A DNA stretch of 64,000 nt from Amphritea atlantica (lineage in GTDB: Bacteria; Pseudomonadota; Gammaproteobacteria; Pseudomonadales; Balneatricaceae), in assembly GCF_018860855.1 (NCBI RefSeq), contig NZ_JAHKQE010000022.1, positions 62,001 to 126,000 on the forward strand, in the 5' to 3' direction. The translations under genes were made by a program, and so were the position numbers. The first letter of the stretch is position 1. Every line of letters starts with the position of its first letter. Positions 16,773 through 25,318 of this stretch are shown one piece after another. The notes under the pieces were generated by a model. The model ran no database searches. It was not told the origin of the DNA and was given only the letters and a program-made list of their open reading frames with translations.

Positions 16773-16825
16773 AAACATGAACCTAAATCACTTAGCAGAA
16801 AAAATAGTGATTCGGATTCATGTTT
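16773..16825. repeat. 20-bp imperfect inverted repeat between ppnP and serA
   Basis: The arms at 16773-16792 (starting AAACATGAACC) and 16806-16825 (ending ATTCATGTTT) match as reverse complements at 17 of 20 positions around a 13-base A-rich spacer. On the minus strand it lies 22 bp beyond the ppnP stop and 149 bp ahead of serA. It may be an mRNA hairpin ending or stabilising the ppnP transcript, or an operator of serA; the sequence does not decide. Confidence 0.6.
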
Positions 16826-16846
16826 TTTCGTCTAATTCAGGCGAAA

Positions 16847-17128
16847 TTAGCTATAGAGGCAGAGGTAAGCGGTCGGTTGTGCCACTTTTAGTTGGAACGT
16901 CTGATTAGCTGCTACACGGAACTCAGTGCCGCTTGGGAAAGACTGCCACTCATCGCTGTTAGGCAGCTTTACGACGAGCTCGCCACTAATCACTTTCATC
17001 AGTTCGTTTTCTGAGGTGCCAAATTCATATTCGCCTACAGCCATTACACCGGAAGTGACTTTGCCTTCCGTATTTTCAAAGCCGATAGATTTTACCGCAC
17101 CATCAAAGTATTCGTTCACGGTCAGCAT
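16847..17128 (-). CDS. ppnP: Pyrimidine/purine nucleoside phosphorylase
   Basis: A 93-residue PpnP (YaiE, former DUF1255), a small cupin that cleaves nucleosides with phosphate to base and ribose 1-phosphate. Typical segments are [15 protein letters not shown] at the start, [16 protein letters not shown], and the cupin end [22 protein letters not shown] sits just before the ATG at 17126-17128. The same frame is open 57 codons further upstream, but that extension has no family similarity and no such ribosome-binding site. Length equals the E. coli protein (94). Confidence 0.95.
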   Translation of the reverse strand: MLTVNEYFDGAVKSIGFENTEGKVTSGVMAVGEYEFGTSENELMKVISGELVVKLPNSDEWQSFPSGTEFRVAANQTFQLKVAQPTAYLCLYS

Positions 17129-17180
17129 GTTATTACTCCTATAAATGGGAGCGCTATAGTAGATTTCTTTGGCGATATTG

Positions 17181-18065
17181 TCATCTATTTGAGGTAGTTG
17201 AATGCTTAAGTAGGTAATCAACAAAGGCTTGATTGGCTTTGGATAGGTAGCTCTGCTTACGCCAAGCGATGCTGAGATCAAAGAGTATCGGTTGCTCAAA
17301 GGGAAGACCTACTAAATCGCGAGCATCGTCGATGGCGGGGCGGAGCAGGGCGGAGATCGCAAACCCATGACGGACAACGGACTGGATGAGCGGTATCAGG
17401 TTGGTCTCAAAGGCTATTTTTGGCGGTATATGGTAACGTTTTGCTAACTGTTCGGTGACTTGGCGATGAAAAAAGCCCTCTTTGAATAGCACTAGTTCTT
17501 CATTGAGAAAGTCGGTGTAGCTGACACTGGACTGTTGGGCTAGCGGGTGGTCTGGACTGACGCACACGAGAATTTCTTCCTGCAGTAAGTGGGTTTTATC
17601 CAACTCATCCGGTTTACCATCATCAACCACGATGCCAATATCTAGTTCACCCTGCTCAATCAGTCTGCGGATATGGGTGGTACCACCTTCAACTACCGAA
17701 AGTTGAATATCAGGGTAGCTGTGACGAAAACCCATCAGCAGTTCCGGTAGATAGTAAGAGCCGAGCATACTGGGAATGCCAATCCGAACCTGTCCTCGAG
17801 ATAAACCTGTGAGTTCCTGCATTTCGAGTTCGGCATCGGTAACGGCTTGGAGTATTTTATCGGCATGTAATAACAGCCGCTCCCCTTCATCTGTGAGGGT
17901 AATACGCCGTTCAGTGCGGTGGAAGAGTTTCAGGCTCAGTTGTTCTTCCAGTCGTTTAATCGACATGCTAACCGCCGGTTGGGCGAGGTGTAGTTTTTCA
18001 GCTGCACGGGTGAAGTTTGCTTCCCGAGCAACCATTTGAAAGCAGCGCAGCGCACGAATATCCAC
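17181..18065 (-). CDS. LysR-family transcriptional regulator
   Basis: A 294-residue regulator. The N-terminal winged helix ([42 protein letters not shown] region, residues 1-45) is standard LysR, with a periplasmic-binding-protein-like effector domain from about residue 90. GTG start at 18063-18065. It is divergent from an MFS transporter 130 bp away, the usual arrangement of a regulator and its target. A perfect palindrome in that gap (18096-18115) is the likely binding site. The effector is unknown. Confidence 0.93.
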   Translation of the reverse strand: MDIRALRCFQMVAREANFTRAAEKLHLAQPAVSMSIKRLEEQLSLKLFHRTERRITLTDEGERLLLHADKILQAVTDAELEMQELTGLSRGQVRIGIPSMLGSYYLPELLMGFRHSYPDIQLSVVEGGTTHIRRLIEQGELDIGIVVDDGKPDELDKTHLLQEEILVCVSPDHPLAQQSSVSYTDFLNEELVLFKEGFFHRQVTEQLAKRYHIPPKIAFETNLIPLIQSVVRHGFAISALLRPAIDDARDLVGLPFEQPILFDLSIAWRKQSYLSKANQAFVDYLLKHSTTSNR

Positions 18066-18095
18066 AGGGTTATCTCAACAATAGCGATTGAACGT

Positions 18096-18115
18096 TAAAC
18101 TATCACAATAGTTTA
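18096..18115. promoter_or_regulatory. Palindromic LysR-type operator candidate
   Basis: TAAACTAT and its exact reverse complement ATAGTTTA flank CACA, giving a 20-bp perfect palindrome that contains the T-N11-A form of LysR boxes. It lies 31 bp from the LysR start and 80 bp from the MFS start, in the divergent promoter region, as expected for the recognition site of this regulator. Confidence 0.55.
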
Positions 18116-18195
18116 TCAATATTATCATTTTTATATATTTCTGTGATTTTAGAGAGGCTGCTAAGCTGACGCTATCTTTTTTTGCGAGCACTGAC

Positions 18196-19392
18196 ATGAT
18201 CGAATCAGGTAGTAAACAGTTCTGGCGGGCGACAATCGCTTTATGCATTGGCTCGTTTATGATTTTTTCCAATGTTTATGTGACGCAACCTATTTTGCCT
18301 GAGTTGCAGCAGGAGTTTGCACTCACTACGCTAGAAGTCGGCTGGTCATTCACCATCACGACTTTGACGTTAGGGTTGTCGCTGTTGTTTTATGGGCCAT
18401 TGTCGGATGCATTAGGACGACGTTCATTAATGTTGCTAAGCATGGCGGGTGCCTGTGTCTGTACCTTGCTGTTATCGCAAGCTGATAGTTTTACCTCATT
18501 GGTGGTGCTGCGCGGCTTACAAGGACTTTTCCTCGGTGGGCTGCCAGCGATTGCGATTGCCTATATGGGGGATGAATATTCACGTAAAGCACTGCTATTA
18601 GCGGTGGGTTTGTATATCAGTGGTAACTCTATTGGCGGCATTTCTGGACGCTTGATCGGTGGTTTTATCGGTGAGTGGCTTGGCTGGGCTGACCTGTTTT
18701 TGGTAATGGGGGTCGTCAGTGTTATCTGCTGGTTGCTGTTTTGGTGGCTGTTGCCCGCCTCTAAGCAATTTTCTCCTCAACCCTTACATCTACCGACCAT
18801 GCTTTCGCAGCTGAAGGGGCATTTGACGAATCCATTACTATTACTGGTTTATCTGATTGGAGGGCTGAATTTTTTTATCTTTATAAATCAATATAGCTAT
18901 ATCACTTTTGTGCTATCTGATGCGCCCTATCACCTCAGTCCTGTGTGGATTGGATTGTTATTTTTGACCTATTTGACCGGTACCGTCGGTTCAACGCTAT
19001 CTGGCCGAGTGGCGCTGCGGGTTGGTCAGTTAAACTGTATTAAAGCTGGGATTGTGATTTTGATGGTGGGCAGTTTGTTGACCCTGAGTAGTAACTTACT
19101 GTTGATTATTCTCGGCTTTTTTATTAACAGCTTTGGTTTCTTTTTTGCCCATTCCAGTGCGAGCAGTTGGGTAAGCCGACAAGCGACGTCTGCTCGCGCC
19201 AGTGCTTCATCGCTGTATCTGGTGTTTTATTATCTGGGGGCCAGTAGTGGCGGATTTTATTTGGACCCCTTCTGGCGATGGCTCGGTTGGGAAGGCGTGG
19301 TGCTTGGCTCGATTATTATCTTGTCGGTGACCTTATCGCTAACCTTAGCATTGAGCTCACTGAGTGCCAGAGGTATGATCAAAGCCCATTGA
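18196..19392 (+). CDS. MFS transporter (YnfM-like, DHA1 family)
   Basis: A 398-residue inner-membrane protein with twelve predicted helices. The DHA1 signature between helices 2 and 3 is present (FYGPLSDALGRRSLML), and the early QPILPELQQEFALTTLEVGW is close to E. coli YnfM, an arabinose/drug-type exporter. It probably pumps a small molecule out by proton antiport; the substrate is unknown. It is divergent from a LysR regulator that is its likely controller. Confidence 0.9.
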   Translation: MIESGSKQFWRATIALCIGSFMIFSNVYVTQPILPELQQEFALTTLEVGWSFTITTLTLGLSLLFYGPLSDALGRRSLMLLSMAGACVCTLLLSQADSFTSLVVLRGLQGLFLGGLPAIAIAYMGDEYSRKALLLAVGLYISGNSIGGISGRLIGGFIGEWLGWADLFLVMGVVSVICWLLFWWLLPASKQFSPQPLHLPTMLSQLKGHLTNPLLLLVYLIGGLNFFIFINQYSYITFVLSDAPYHLSPVWIGLLFLTYLTGTVGSTLSGRVALRVGQLNCIKAGIVILMVGSLLTLSSNLLLIILGFFINSFGFFFAHSSASSWVSRQATSARASASSLYLVFYYLGASSGGFYLDPFWRWLGWEGVVLGSIIILSVTLSLTLALSSLSARGMIKAH

Positions 19393-19481
19393 AACACTCG
19401 GTTCTGAGTGCTTCGATATGGCTTTTTTGACGGCGGTGCCGAATTTATTGATAGATATCCTAAGGGGATGAGGCAGTGATT

Positions 19482-20144
19482 ATGCAGTATAAGCATCAGT
19501 ATGTAGATGGCGTTGAAGCCGATCTGCCGGTAGGCAAAGTCGTATGTGTTGGGCGTAATTACGCCGATCATGCGGCTGAGTTGAATAATCCGATCCCAAC
19601 AACACCGATGTTGTTTATCAAACCCTCAACGGCGGTCGTGCCGATGGCCGAGCCCTTTACCGTGCCGGTGGATTTTGGATCGGTGCATTTTGAGACCGAA
19701 ATGGCGATATTGATCGGCCAGCCACTAAAAAATGCAACCCATGATGAGATTGAAGCGGCGGTTGCCGGTGTTGGGCTTGGGCTCGACCTAACATTGCGGG
19801 ATGTGCAAAGTAAGTTGAAAGAACAACGCCACCCTTGGGAAAAGTCCAAAGGTTTTGATGGTTCATGCCCGCTGTCTGCTTTTCTTGAGCTATCGGCGGT
19901 GGGGGATCTTCAGGATCAGCAGATTCGTTTAACGGTTAATGGCGAGTTGCGACAGAATGGTAATAGCAGTCATATGCTGAATAAGGTTTATCCACTGATT
20001 GCCTATATGAGCCATTACTTTACGCTGTTACCGGGTGATGTAGTGCTCACAGGGACACCCGCCGGTGTTGGCGAAGTTAACCCTGGGGATAAGTTACTGG
20101 TTGAGCTGGGTGAGCGGCTACGCATTGAAACTCAGGCAATCTGA
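19482..20144 (+). CDS. Fumarylacetoacetate hydrolase family protein (YcgM-like)
   Basis: A 220-residue FAH-fold enzyme. Typical features: VVCVGRNYADHAAEL near the start, the metal-binding acidic residues in FGSVHFETEMAILIG (Glu-x-Glu), KSKGFDGSCPLS, and GDVVLTGTPAGVGEVNPGD near the end. Relatives act as acylpyruvate hydrolases, oxaloacetate decarboxylases or oxaloacetate tautomerases, so the exact reaction is open. I chose the ATG at 19482, with GAGG eight bases before, over the GTG at 19476. It precedes hemJ by 76 bp. Confidence 0.9.
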   Translation: MQYKHQYVDGVEADLPVGKVVCVGRNYADHAAELNNPIPTTPMLFIKPSTAVVPMAEPFTVPVDFGSVHFETEMAILIGQPLKNATHDEIEAAVAGVGLGLDLTLRDVQSKLKEQRHPWEKSKGFDGSCPLSAFLELSAVGDLQDQQIRLTVNGELRQNGNSSHMLNKVYPLIAYMSHYFTLLPGDVVLTGTPAGVGEVNPGDKLLVELGERLRIETQAI

Positions 20145-20220
20145 ATAACGACCTAAATAGGGCTGAATAAGCCCTTATCGATGCTTTCTAATAAGCACTG
20201 ACATAAGAGGAATCTAACAG

Positions 20221-20634
20221 ATGCTATGGGTCAAAGTGTTCCATATTCTGGCAATGACTAGCTGGATGGCGGGTATTTTCTATCTGCCCCGCATTTTTGT
20301 GCATTATGTCGAGGGACGTGAAGCGGGGCAGGATGTTGCACGGTTAGCCATTATGGCCGGTAAGCTGTTCGGCTTTATGTCGATCATGGCACTGTTTACG
20401 TTGGGGTTCGGCCTGTGGCTTTGGTTAGGTTATGGTATTTCCGGTGGCTGGTTACACGCGAAGCTGCTGTTTGTAGGCTTACTGATCGGCTATCACTTCT
20501 GGTGTCTTGCTTATCTTAAGAAGGTACGGGCGGGTACGTTGGATAATACCGGTCGCTATTTTCGGTTTTTTAATGAGGTGCCACTGCTGATCTTTATACC
20601 TATTTTGGTCTTTGTCGTGGTTAAACCGTTCTGA
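20221..20634 (+). CDS. hemJ: Protoporphyrinogen IX oxidase, HemJ type
   Basis: A 137-residue membrane protein with four hydrophobic segments, of the UPF0093/HemJ family. The conserved His is in FHILAMTSWMAGIFYLPRIF (residues 8 onward) and the conserved Lys is in WLHAKLLFVGLLIGYH. HemJ oxidises protoporphyrinogen IX to protoporphyrin IX, the next-to-last step of haem synthesis, in the inner membrane. It converges on ubiJ with only 15 bp between the stops and no terminator between them. Confidence 0.92.
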   Translation: MLWVKVFHILAMTSWMAGIFYLPRIFVHYVEGREAGQDVARLAIMAGKLFGFMSIMALFTLGFGLWLWLGYGISGGWLHAKLLFVGLLIGYHFWCLAYLKKVRAGTLDNTGRYFRFFNEVPLLIFIPILVFVVVKPF

Positions 20635-20649
20635 ACCGAGCGCTATTTG

Positions 20650-21273
20650 TTAGCCTTCTATTTTTTGCCGTAGCCGTTCGATTCGAGCGGCTGCTCGATC
20701 GGTTTCTTGGCGCAGGCTATCGGTCGCCGTGGTGAAGTGATTAATTTCGGCGCGGCTAGGCAATAACCGTAGCTCTTCTTTCAAGTATTCCTCAAAATTA
20801 CGCATCAGGCTGCTACCGGTATTCAGGTAGAACCCTGCTTTCCACTTCAGATAACGAGCGAGTTCATGGGCCGGCAGGTCGCCTAGTATCTGCGCTAGAA
20901 TACCTTCCCAGTCCAGCGCCGCATCGATCAGGATTTGGCTGAAGCGGTTGGCCAGCGCATTATCACCACTCAGGTGAATGGTTTTACCAAACATCGCGTC
21001 ACTACTATCAGCGGCATTCAGCAAGCGTAAGAAATCTGCGGCACTGCCCGTAAGCGTGACGTCGGCGTCATCCCGTTCGATCATATCGATTTGGATGCCT
21101 GCAGAACTTGGCTGTAATGATAGAGCTATGGCGGGTGCGGTGAGCTGAATAGCAATCACACGGCCATTCAGTTGGCCGAGCTGATCAACGGTCTCAGGAT
21201 TGAGCAATAGCAGCCGGTTGATGGCTGCCTCCGCTAGCGTTAACAGTGTCGCGTTGATCGTATCAATAGTCAT
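20650..21273 (-). CDS. ubiJ: Ubiquinone biosynthesis accessory factor UbiJ
   Basis: A 207-residue protein with an N-terminal SCP2 (sterol carrier-like) domain (about residues 15-120, ATLLTLAEAAINRLLLLNP to IHLSGDNALANRF) and a C-terminal helix RAAARIERLRQKIEG. UbiJ binds lipid intermediates in the soluble Ubi complex. It follows ubiE directly (5 bp gap), as usual, but ubiB, which normally comes next, is missing here: the neighbouring gene is hemJ on the other strand. Confidence 0.92.
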   Translation of the reverse strand: MTIDTINATLLTLAEAAINRLLLLNPETVDQLGQLNGRVIAIQLTAPAIALSLQPSSAGIQIDMIERDDADVTLTGSAADFLRLLNAADSSDAMFGKTIHLSGDNALANRFSQILIDAALDWEGILAQILGDLPAHELARYLKWKAGFYLNTGSSLMRNFEEYLKEELRLLPSRAEINHFTTATDSLRQETDRAAARIERLRQKIEG

Positions 21274-21278
21274 AACAA

Positions 21279-22040
21279 TTACGGTTTGATACCTGTATGC
21301 AGGGCGACAATGCCGCCGGTCATATTCTGGTATTTACACTGCGTCAGGCCCGCTTCTTCCATCATCCCTTTAAGCGTTTCTTGGTCAGGGTGCATGCGGA
21401 TTGATTCAGCTAGGTAGCGGTAACTTTCTTCATCACCTGCGATCAGCTTGCCAATTTTAGGCAGCAGGTTGAATGAATAGATATCATAAGCTTTGGTGAG
21501 CAGAGGGTTGTTGGTTTTGGAAAACTCCAGCACCATCACTTTACCACCGGGCTTTAGCACCCGCGCCATTGAGGCCAGCGCTTTTTCTTTGAAGGTCACA
21601 TTGCGCAGACCAAACGCAATAGTGATGCAATCAAAGGTGTTGTCGGGGAACGGCAGTGCTTCAGCATTGGCTTGGACAAACTCAACGTTACCGGTGATGC
21701 CGCGATCCATCAGTCGATCACGACCCACTTTCAACATGGAGTCGTTGATGTCGGCGAGAACAACCTGCCCTTCAGCGCCAACGAGACGAGAGAAACGCAT
21801 AGTGAGGTCGCCTGTGCCACCGGCAATATCCAGTACTTTGTGACCACGACGCACACCACTTTGCTCTATTGTCAGACGCTTCCAGATTCGGTGAATCCCG
21901 CCTGACATCAGATCGTTCATGATGTCGTATTTGCTGGCGACAGAGTGAAAAACGTCAGCAACCTTGTCCTGTTTTTCGTCGACTTTAACCTGTTCGAAGC
22001 CGAAGTGGGTTTTGTCCTGAGATTCTTTCTGGTCAGTCAT
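21279..22040 (-). CDS. ubiE: Demethylmenaquinone/2-methoxy-6-polyprenyl-1,4-benzoquinol methyltransferase
   Basis: A 253-residue C-methyltransferase of the UbiE/MenG family, methylating the ring in ubiquinone synthesis. SAM motif I is [16 protein letters not shown]; other family signatures are [22 protein letters not shown] and [15 protein letters not shown], and it ends [15 protein letters not shown] chose the ATG at 22038-22040 (MTDQKES), with AGG close before it; the frame is open 19 codons further upstream but with no family similarity. First gene of ubiE-ubiJ. Confidence 0.96.
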   Translation of the reverse strand: MTDQKESQDKTHFGFEQVKVDEKQDKVADVFHSVASKYDIMNDLMSGGIHRIWKRLTIEQSGVRRGHKVLDIAGGTGDLTMRFSRLVGAEGQVVLADINDSMLKVGRDRLMDRGITGNVEFVQANAEALPFPDNTFDCITIAFGLRNVTFKEKALASMARVLKPGGKVMVLEFSKTNNPLLTKAYDIYSFNLLPKIGKLIAGDEESYRYLAESIRMHPDQETLKGMMEEAGLTQCKYQNMTGGIVALHTGIKP

Positions 22041-22191
22041 GGGAAACCTGTAATCTGCATAATTCGCGTTGCCGCATTCTACCTTTGCAGCAGGCAATTG
22101 TCTTTACTCTTGCATCATCAACTGACTTAGCTTAACAAAAAGCGGCTGATCGACCCTGTCTTATCGGTTGATTTTGGCTTGATGGCACGAT

Positions 22192-22569
22192 TTATCCTCT
22201 GGCAATCATATTGCCGTGCCGCGTTTTTCCTGCTTCAGCAAGATTAGCAAGGTAGCGATCCCAATAGGTATCATAATGTTGGCACAGGTCGTAGAGGTAT
22301 TCCCAAGTATACAGACCGCTATCATGGCCATCATCAAAGATGATTTTCAGGGCATAGTTGCCGACAGCTTCGACCCCTTTAATGCCGACCAGCTGTTTGC
22401 CTGTCTGCAGAGTGCCGTTACCGACCCCGTGACCACGCACCTCGGCAGAGGGGGAATGCACTCGTAGGTATTCAGCACTCAGCTCAAATTGTTCCTGATC
22501 ACTGTAGATCAATTCAAGGGTTTTTGATTTCGCGTGTAACTTGATGTCTTTAGGCAGTGGTGCACTCAT
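22192..22569 (-). CDS. DUF971 protein (gamma-butyrobetaine hydroxylase-like N-terminal domain)
   Basis: A 125-residue stand-alone DUF971 domain. The fold, also found at the N-terminus of gamma-butyrobetaine hydroxylase, is recognisable from LIYSDQEQFELSAEYLRVHSPSAE, YALKIIFDDGHDSGLYTW and YLYDLCQHYDTYW. In many Pseudomonas-like genomes this gene follows hslVU, as here; its role is not known, and a link to iron-sulfur or metal handling is only suggested for the family. GGAG is seven bases before the ATG at 22567-22569, right after a strong hairpin. Confidence 0.88.
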   Translation of the reverse strand: MSAPLPKDIKLHAKSKTLELIYSDQEQFELSAEYLRVHSPSAEVRGHGVGNGTLQTGKQLVGIKGVEAVGNYALKIIFDDGHDSGLYTWEYLYDLCQHYDTYWDRYLANLAEAGKTRHGNMIARG

Positions 22570-22580
22570 GAATAGACTCC

Positions 22581-22607
22581 GGTAACGGAGCACGGTGCTC
22601 CGTTACC
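22581..22607 (-). other. Perfect 13-bp inverted repeat between hslU and the DUF971 gene
   Basis: GGTAACGGAGCAC (22581-22593) and its exact reverse complement GTGCTCCGTTACC (22595-22607) are separated by one base. In RNA this folds as a GC-rich hairpin ending directly at the GGAG of the DUF971 ribosome-binding site. There is no U-run, so it is not a standard terminator; an mRNA processing or stability element is more likely. Confidence 0.6.
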
Positions 22608-22617
22608 TTGGGGTGGA

Positions 22618-23949
22618 TTATAGAATATAGTGACTCAGGTCTTCGTCCTGACTCAGTTCGGCGAGATACTGGTCAACAAATTCACGGTTGACGTTAATCG
22701 TTGTGCCGGCGTTGTCAGAGGCGGTAAAAGAGATCTCTTCCAATAACCGCTCCATCATGGTGTGCAGACGACGTGCGCCAATGTTTTCGGTTTTCTCATT
22801 GACCTGATAAGCCAGTTCGGCGATCCGGTCGATACCGTCCTGCGTATATTCCACTGTTACACCTTCGGTGGCCAGCAGCGCGCGATATTGCTCCGTGAGC
22901 GACGCATTAGGCTCGGTCAGAATGCGACGGAAGTCCTCTGGTGTGAGTGCTTGCAGTTCCACTCGAATAGGCAGTCGACCCTGTAGTTCGGGGATAAGGT
23001 CGGAAGGTTTAGACAGGTGGAAGGCGCCAGACGCAATAAACAGGATATGGTCTGTTTTGATAGTGCCATATTTGGTGGTGACGTTGCTGCCTTCGATTAG
23101 CGGTAATAGATCCCGTTGTACGCCTTCGCGGGAAACATCGGCACCGGTGCCTTCGCGTTTACAGACCTTATCAATCTCATCGAGGAAGACGATACCGTTT
23201 TGCTCAACGGCGTCGATTGCCATCTGTTTCAGGTCGTCATCGTTAACCATTTTGGCGGCTTCTTCGTCGATCACCTGTTTTAGCGCATCTTTAACCTTAA
23301 TGCGTTTGCTCTTGGTTTTGTTGTTCCCCATGTTGGAGAACATGCTTTGCAGCTGACTGGTCATCTCTTCCATGCCTGGAGGCGCCATGATTTCGACGCC
23401 AACCGGCGCTTGGCTTAGGTCGATATCGATCTCTTTATCATCAAGCTTGCCTTCCCGTAGCTGTTTGCGCAGCAACTGACGGGTGGCGCTATCGGGTTTC
23501 TGCTCGGGTTGTTCATCAAAACCGGTTGGGCGAGCGGGTGGCAATAGTGCATCGAGAATTCGCTCTTCGGCGGAATCTTCGGCACGGAACTTGACCTTAT
23601 CCATCTCCTGCTCACGCAGCATTTTGATCGCCATATCGATCAGATCACGGATGATGGTTTCAACATCACGGCCAACATAGCCGACTTCGGTAAACTTGGT
23701 CGCTTCAACCTTAATAAAAGGCGCATTGGCTAGTTTTGCTAAACGGCGAGCGATTTCGGTTTTACCGACACCGGTAGGGCCGATCATCAGAATGTTTTTG
23801 GGTGAGACTTCGGCGCGCAGCTCAGGATCAAGCTGCATTCGACGCCAGCGGTTACGCAGTGCGATAGCGACTGAGCGTTTGGCGTCAGACTGACCGACAA
23901 TGTGTCGATCCAGTTCGGAAACAATTTCACGGGGTGTCATATTGGACAT
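22618..23949 (-). CDS. hslU: ATP-dependent protease ATPase subunit HslU
   Basis: A 443-residue AAA+ unfoldase, full length. Walker A is GPTGVGKT (residues 57-64), Walker B is [12 protein letters not shown], the pore loop region is [15 protein letters not shown], and an intermediate I-domain lies between. The C-terminal residues (EDLSHYIL) match the tail that inserts into HslV and activates it. HslU unfolds substrates and feeds them to HslV in the cytoplasm. It lies 17 bp behind hslV on the same strand. Confidence 0.97.
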   Translation of the reverse strand: MSNMTPREIVSELDRHIVGQSDAKRSVAIALRNRWRRMQLDPELRAEVSPKNILMIGPTGVGKTEIARRLAKLANAPFIKVEATKFTEVGYVGRDVETIIRDLIDMAIKMLREQEMDKVKFRAEDSAEERILDALLPPARPTGFDEQPEQKPDSATRQLLRKQLREGKLDDKEIDIDLSQAPVGVEIMAPPGMEEMTSQLQSMFSNMGNNKTKSKRIKVKDALKQVIDEEAAKMVNDDDLKQMAIDAVEQNGIVFLDEIDKVCKREGTGADVSREGVQRDLLPLIEGSNVTTKYGTIKTDHILFIASGAFHLSKPSDLIPELQGRLPIRVELQALTPEDFRRILTEPNASLTEQYRALLATEGVTVEYTQDGIDRIAELAYQVNEKTENIGARRLHTMMERLLEEISFTASDNAGTTINVNREFVDQYLAELSQDEDLSHYIL

Positions 23950-23966
23950 CAGTCAGTTCTCTCTGT

Positions 23967-24506
23967 TCAGGCTTGGGCTGCGGTGGATTGCAGCTGCTCA
24001 ATCGTTAAATTGGCATTGGTGAATACGCAGATCTCGGAAGCGATCTGGAGGCTTTTTTCGACAATGTCTCTAGCATTCAGGTCTGTATTAGCGACGAGGG
24101 CACGGGCAGCGGCCAAGGCGTAGTTGCCGCCGGAGCCAATGGCGATGACGCCGTCTTCCGGTTCGATAATGTCGCCACTGCCTGAAATAAGGTAGGTTTT
24201 ATCTTTGTTGGCTACGAGCATCAGAGCTTCGAGTTTGCGTAACACTCGGTCACCACGCCATTCCCGCGCTAAGCTGACCACTGCATTGAATATATTGCCC
24301 TGATGTTTTTCCAGTTGCTGTTCAAACAGGTCCAGCAGGGTGATGGCGTCAGCGGTGCTACCAGCAAAACCGGTAATTACATCGTGTTTTGCTAGTCGGC
24401 GGACTTTGCGGGCGGTGCCTTTCATTACGGTGTTGCCGAGGGATACTTGGCCGTCACCGCCAACAACGACCTGGTCGTCGCGACGTACAGAAACAATTGT
24501 GGTCAT
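23967..24506 (-). CDS. hslV: ATP-dependent protease peptidase subunit HslV
   Basis: A 179-residue proteasome-like peptidase. The start at 24504-24506 gives [20 protein letters not shown], so removing Met exposes the catalytic Thr; a TTG ten codons upstream would bury it and is rejected. SGSGDIIEP and [15 protein letters not shown] are typical HslV. Two stacked HslV hexamers form the protease chamber capped by HslU. The pair is a heat-shock protease in many bacteria; I see no clear sigma-32 promoter in the short gap upstream. Confidence 0.97.
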   Translation of the reverse strand: MTTIVSVRRDDQVVVGGDGQVSLGNTVMKGTARKVRRLAKHDVITGFAGSTADAITLLDLFEQQLEKHQGNIFNAVVSLAREWRGDRVLRKLEALMLVANKDKTYLISGSGDIIEPEDGVIAIGSGGNYALAAARALVANTDLNARDIVEKSLQIASEICVFTNANLTIEQLQSTAAQA

Positions 24507-24607
24507 GGGTGCGTTTTCCCGAATAGGTGTACTCAATTTGCAATGAGTATAGATATGGGAGCGCGGACCGTTATTTCAAGGTTATCAACAGTCGATGATA
24601 AAAGGAT

Positions 24608-25306
24608 TTAGTCGATTTGCCGGACGAGCGGCTGAATATTCATTCTTACTAACCGGTCTTCTGCCTTACTTAACATAGAGCGGTTTTCGAATGGCCCTGC
24701 AAGCACTTGATACCAGATGCTGCCATTGCTGTTGGTGACGCGCTTTGTTCGGACGCTCGGTAGGCCTTCAAGGATCAAGCGGGCGCGTAGTTGATCGGCA
24801 TCTTTACTGCTTTGGAACGAGCCGGCTTGCAGTACATAGGTATGCTTAGATTTAGCGCTCTTAGGCGTCGATTTATACGGTTTTACATTTGCCGTATCCA
24901 CTTCGCTATCGGGTAGGATTTCATAGAAACCGAACCGCTCCGATTGTTCCTCAACAGGAGTCGTGGGTGTCGCTGTGTTTTGATTGCTGGTTTTGCTATT
25001 TGTTTTAGCTTGAGCCGCAGGTTTTGGTTTTGTGGTTTTGGCGATCGGTTTTGTGACAGTGCTCGATGGTTGCGAGGCTGGTTTAGCTGAGGCGTTGGTT
25101 GGTGTGGCTGCACTGCTGTCAGGTTTAACTGAGGTTAATTGCCACAGCACATAAACAAAGCCGACAAGAAAGGCGAGGCTGATAACGGTTCGCACCAAGG
25201 GGAACGGTTTTTTGACGGGCGCGCTCTTACTTTTAGCATTACTGCGAGTGGTTCGGCTAGCTGCCGAACCACTGTTACGTTTTTTTGCGAAGTCTTTGCG
25301 CGCCAT
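24608..25306 (-). CDS. SPOR-domain cell division protein, FtsN-like
   Basis: A 232-residue bitopic membrane protein. A basic cytoplasmic N-terminus (MARKDFAKKRNSGSAASR) precedes one membrane helix (about residues 38-58), then an Ala/Thr/Pro/Lys-rich periplasmic linker, then a C-terminal SPOR domain (YVLQAGSFQSSKDADQLRARL through VLAGPFENRSMLSKAEDRL). SPOR domains bind denuded septal peptidoglycan. Position between argS and hslV is that of the FtsN-like gene in Pseudomonas, so it is probably FtsN, but FtsN is recognised more by layout than by sequence. Confidence 0.85.
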   Translation of the reverse strand: MARKDFAKKRNSGSAASRTTRSNAKSKSAPVKKPFPLVRTVISLAFLVGFVYVLWQLTSVKPDSSAATPTNASAKPASQPSSTVTKPIAKTTKPKPAAQAKTNSKTSNQNTATPTTPVEEQSERFGFYEILPDSEVDTANVKPYKSTPKSAKSKHTYVLQAGSFQSSKDADQLRARLILEGLPSVRTKRVTNSNGSIWYQVLAGPFENRSMLSKAEDRLVRMNIQPLVRQID

Positions 25307-25318
25307 AAGTCTGCCTTC

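Noticed and set aside
19396-19411. Small hairpin CACTC/GAGTG after the MFS transporter
   Set aside because: Only five base pairs and no clear T-run right after it; not strong enough to call a terminator.
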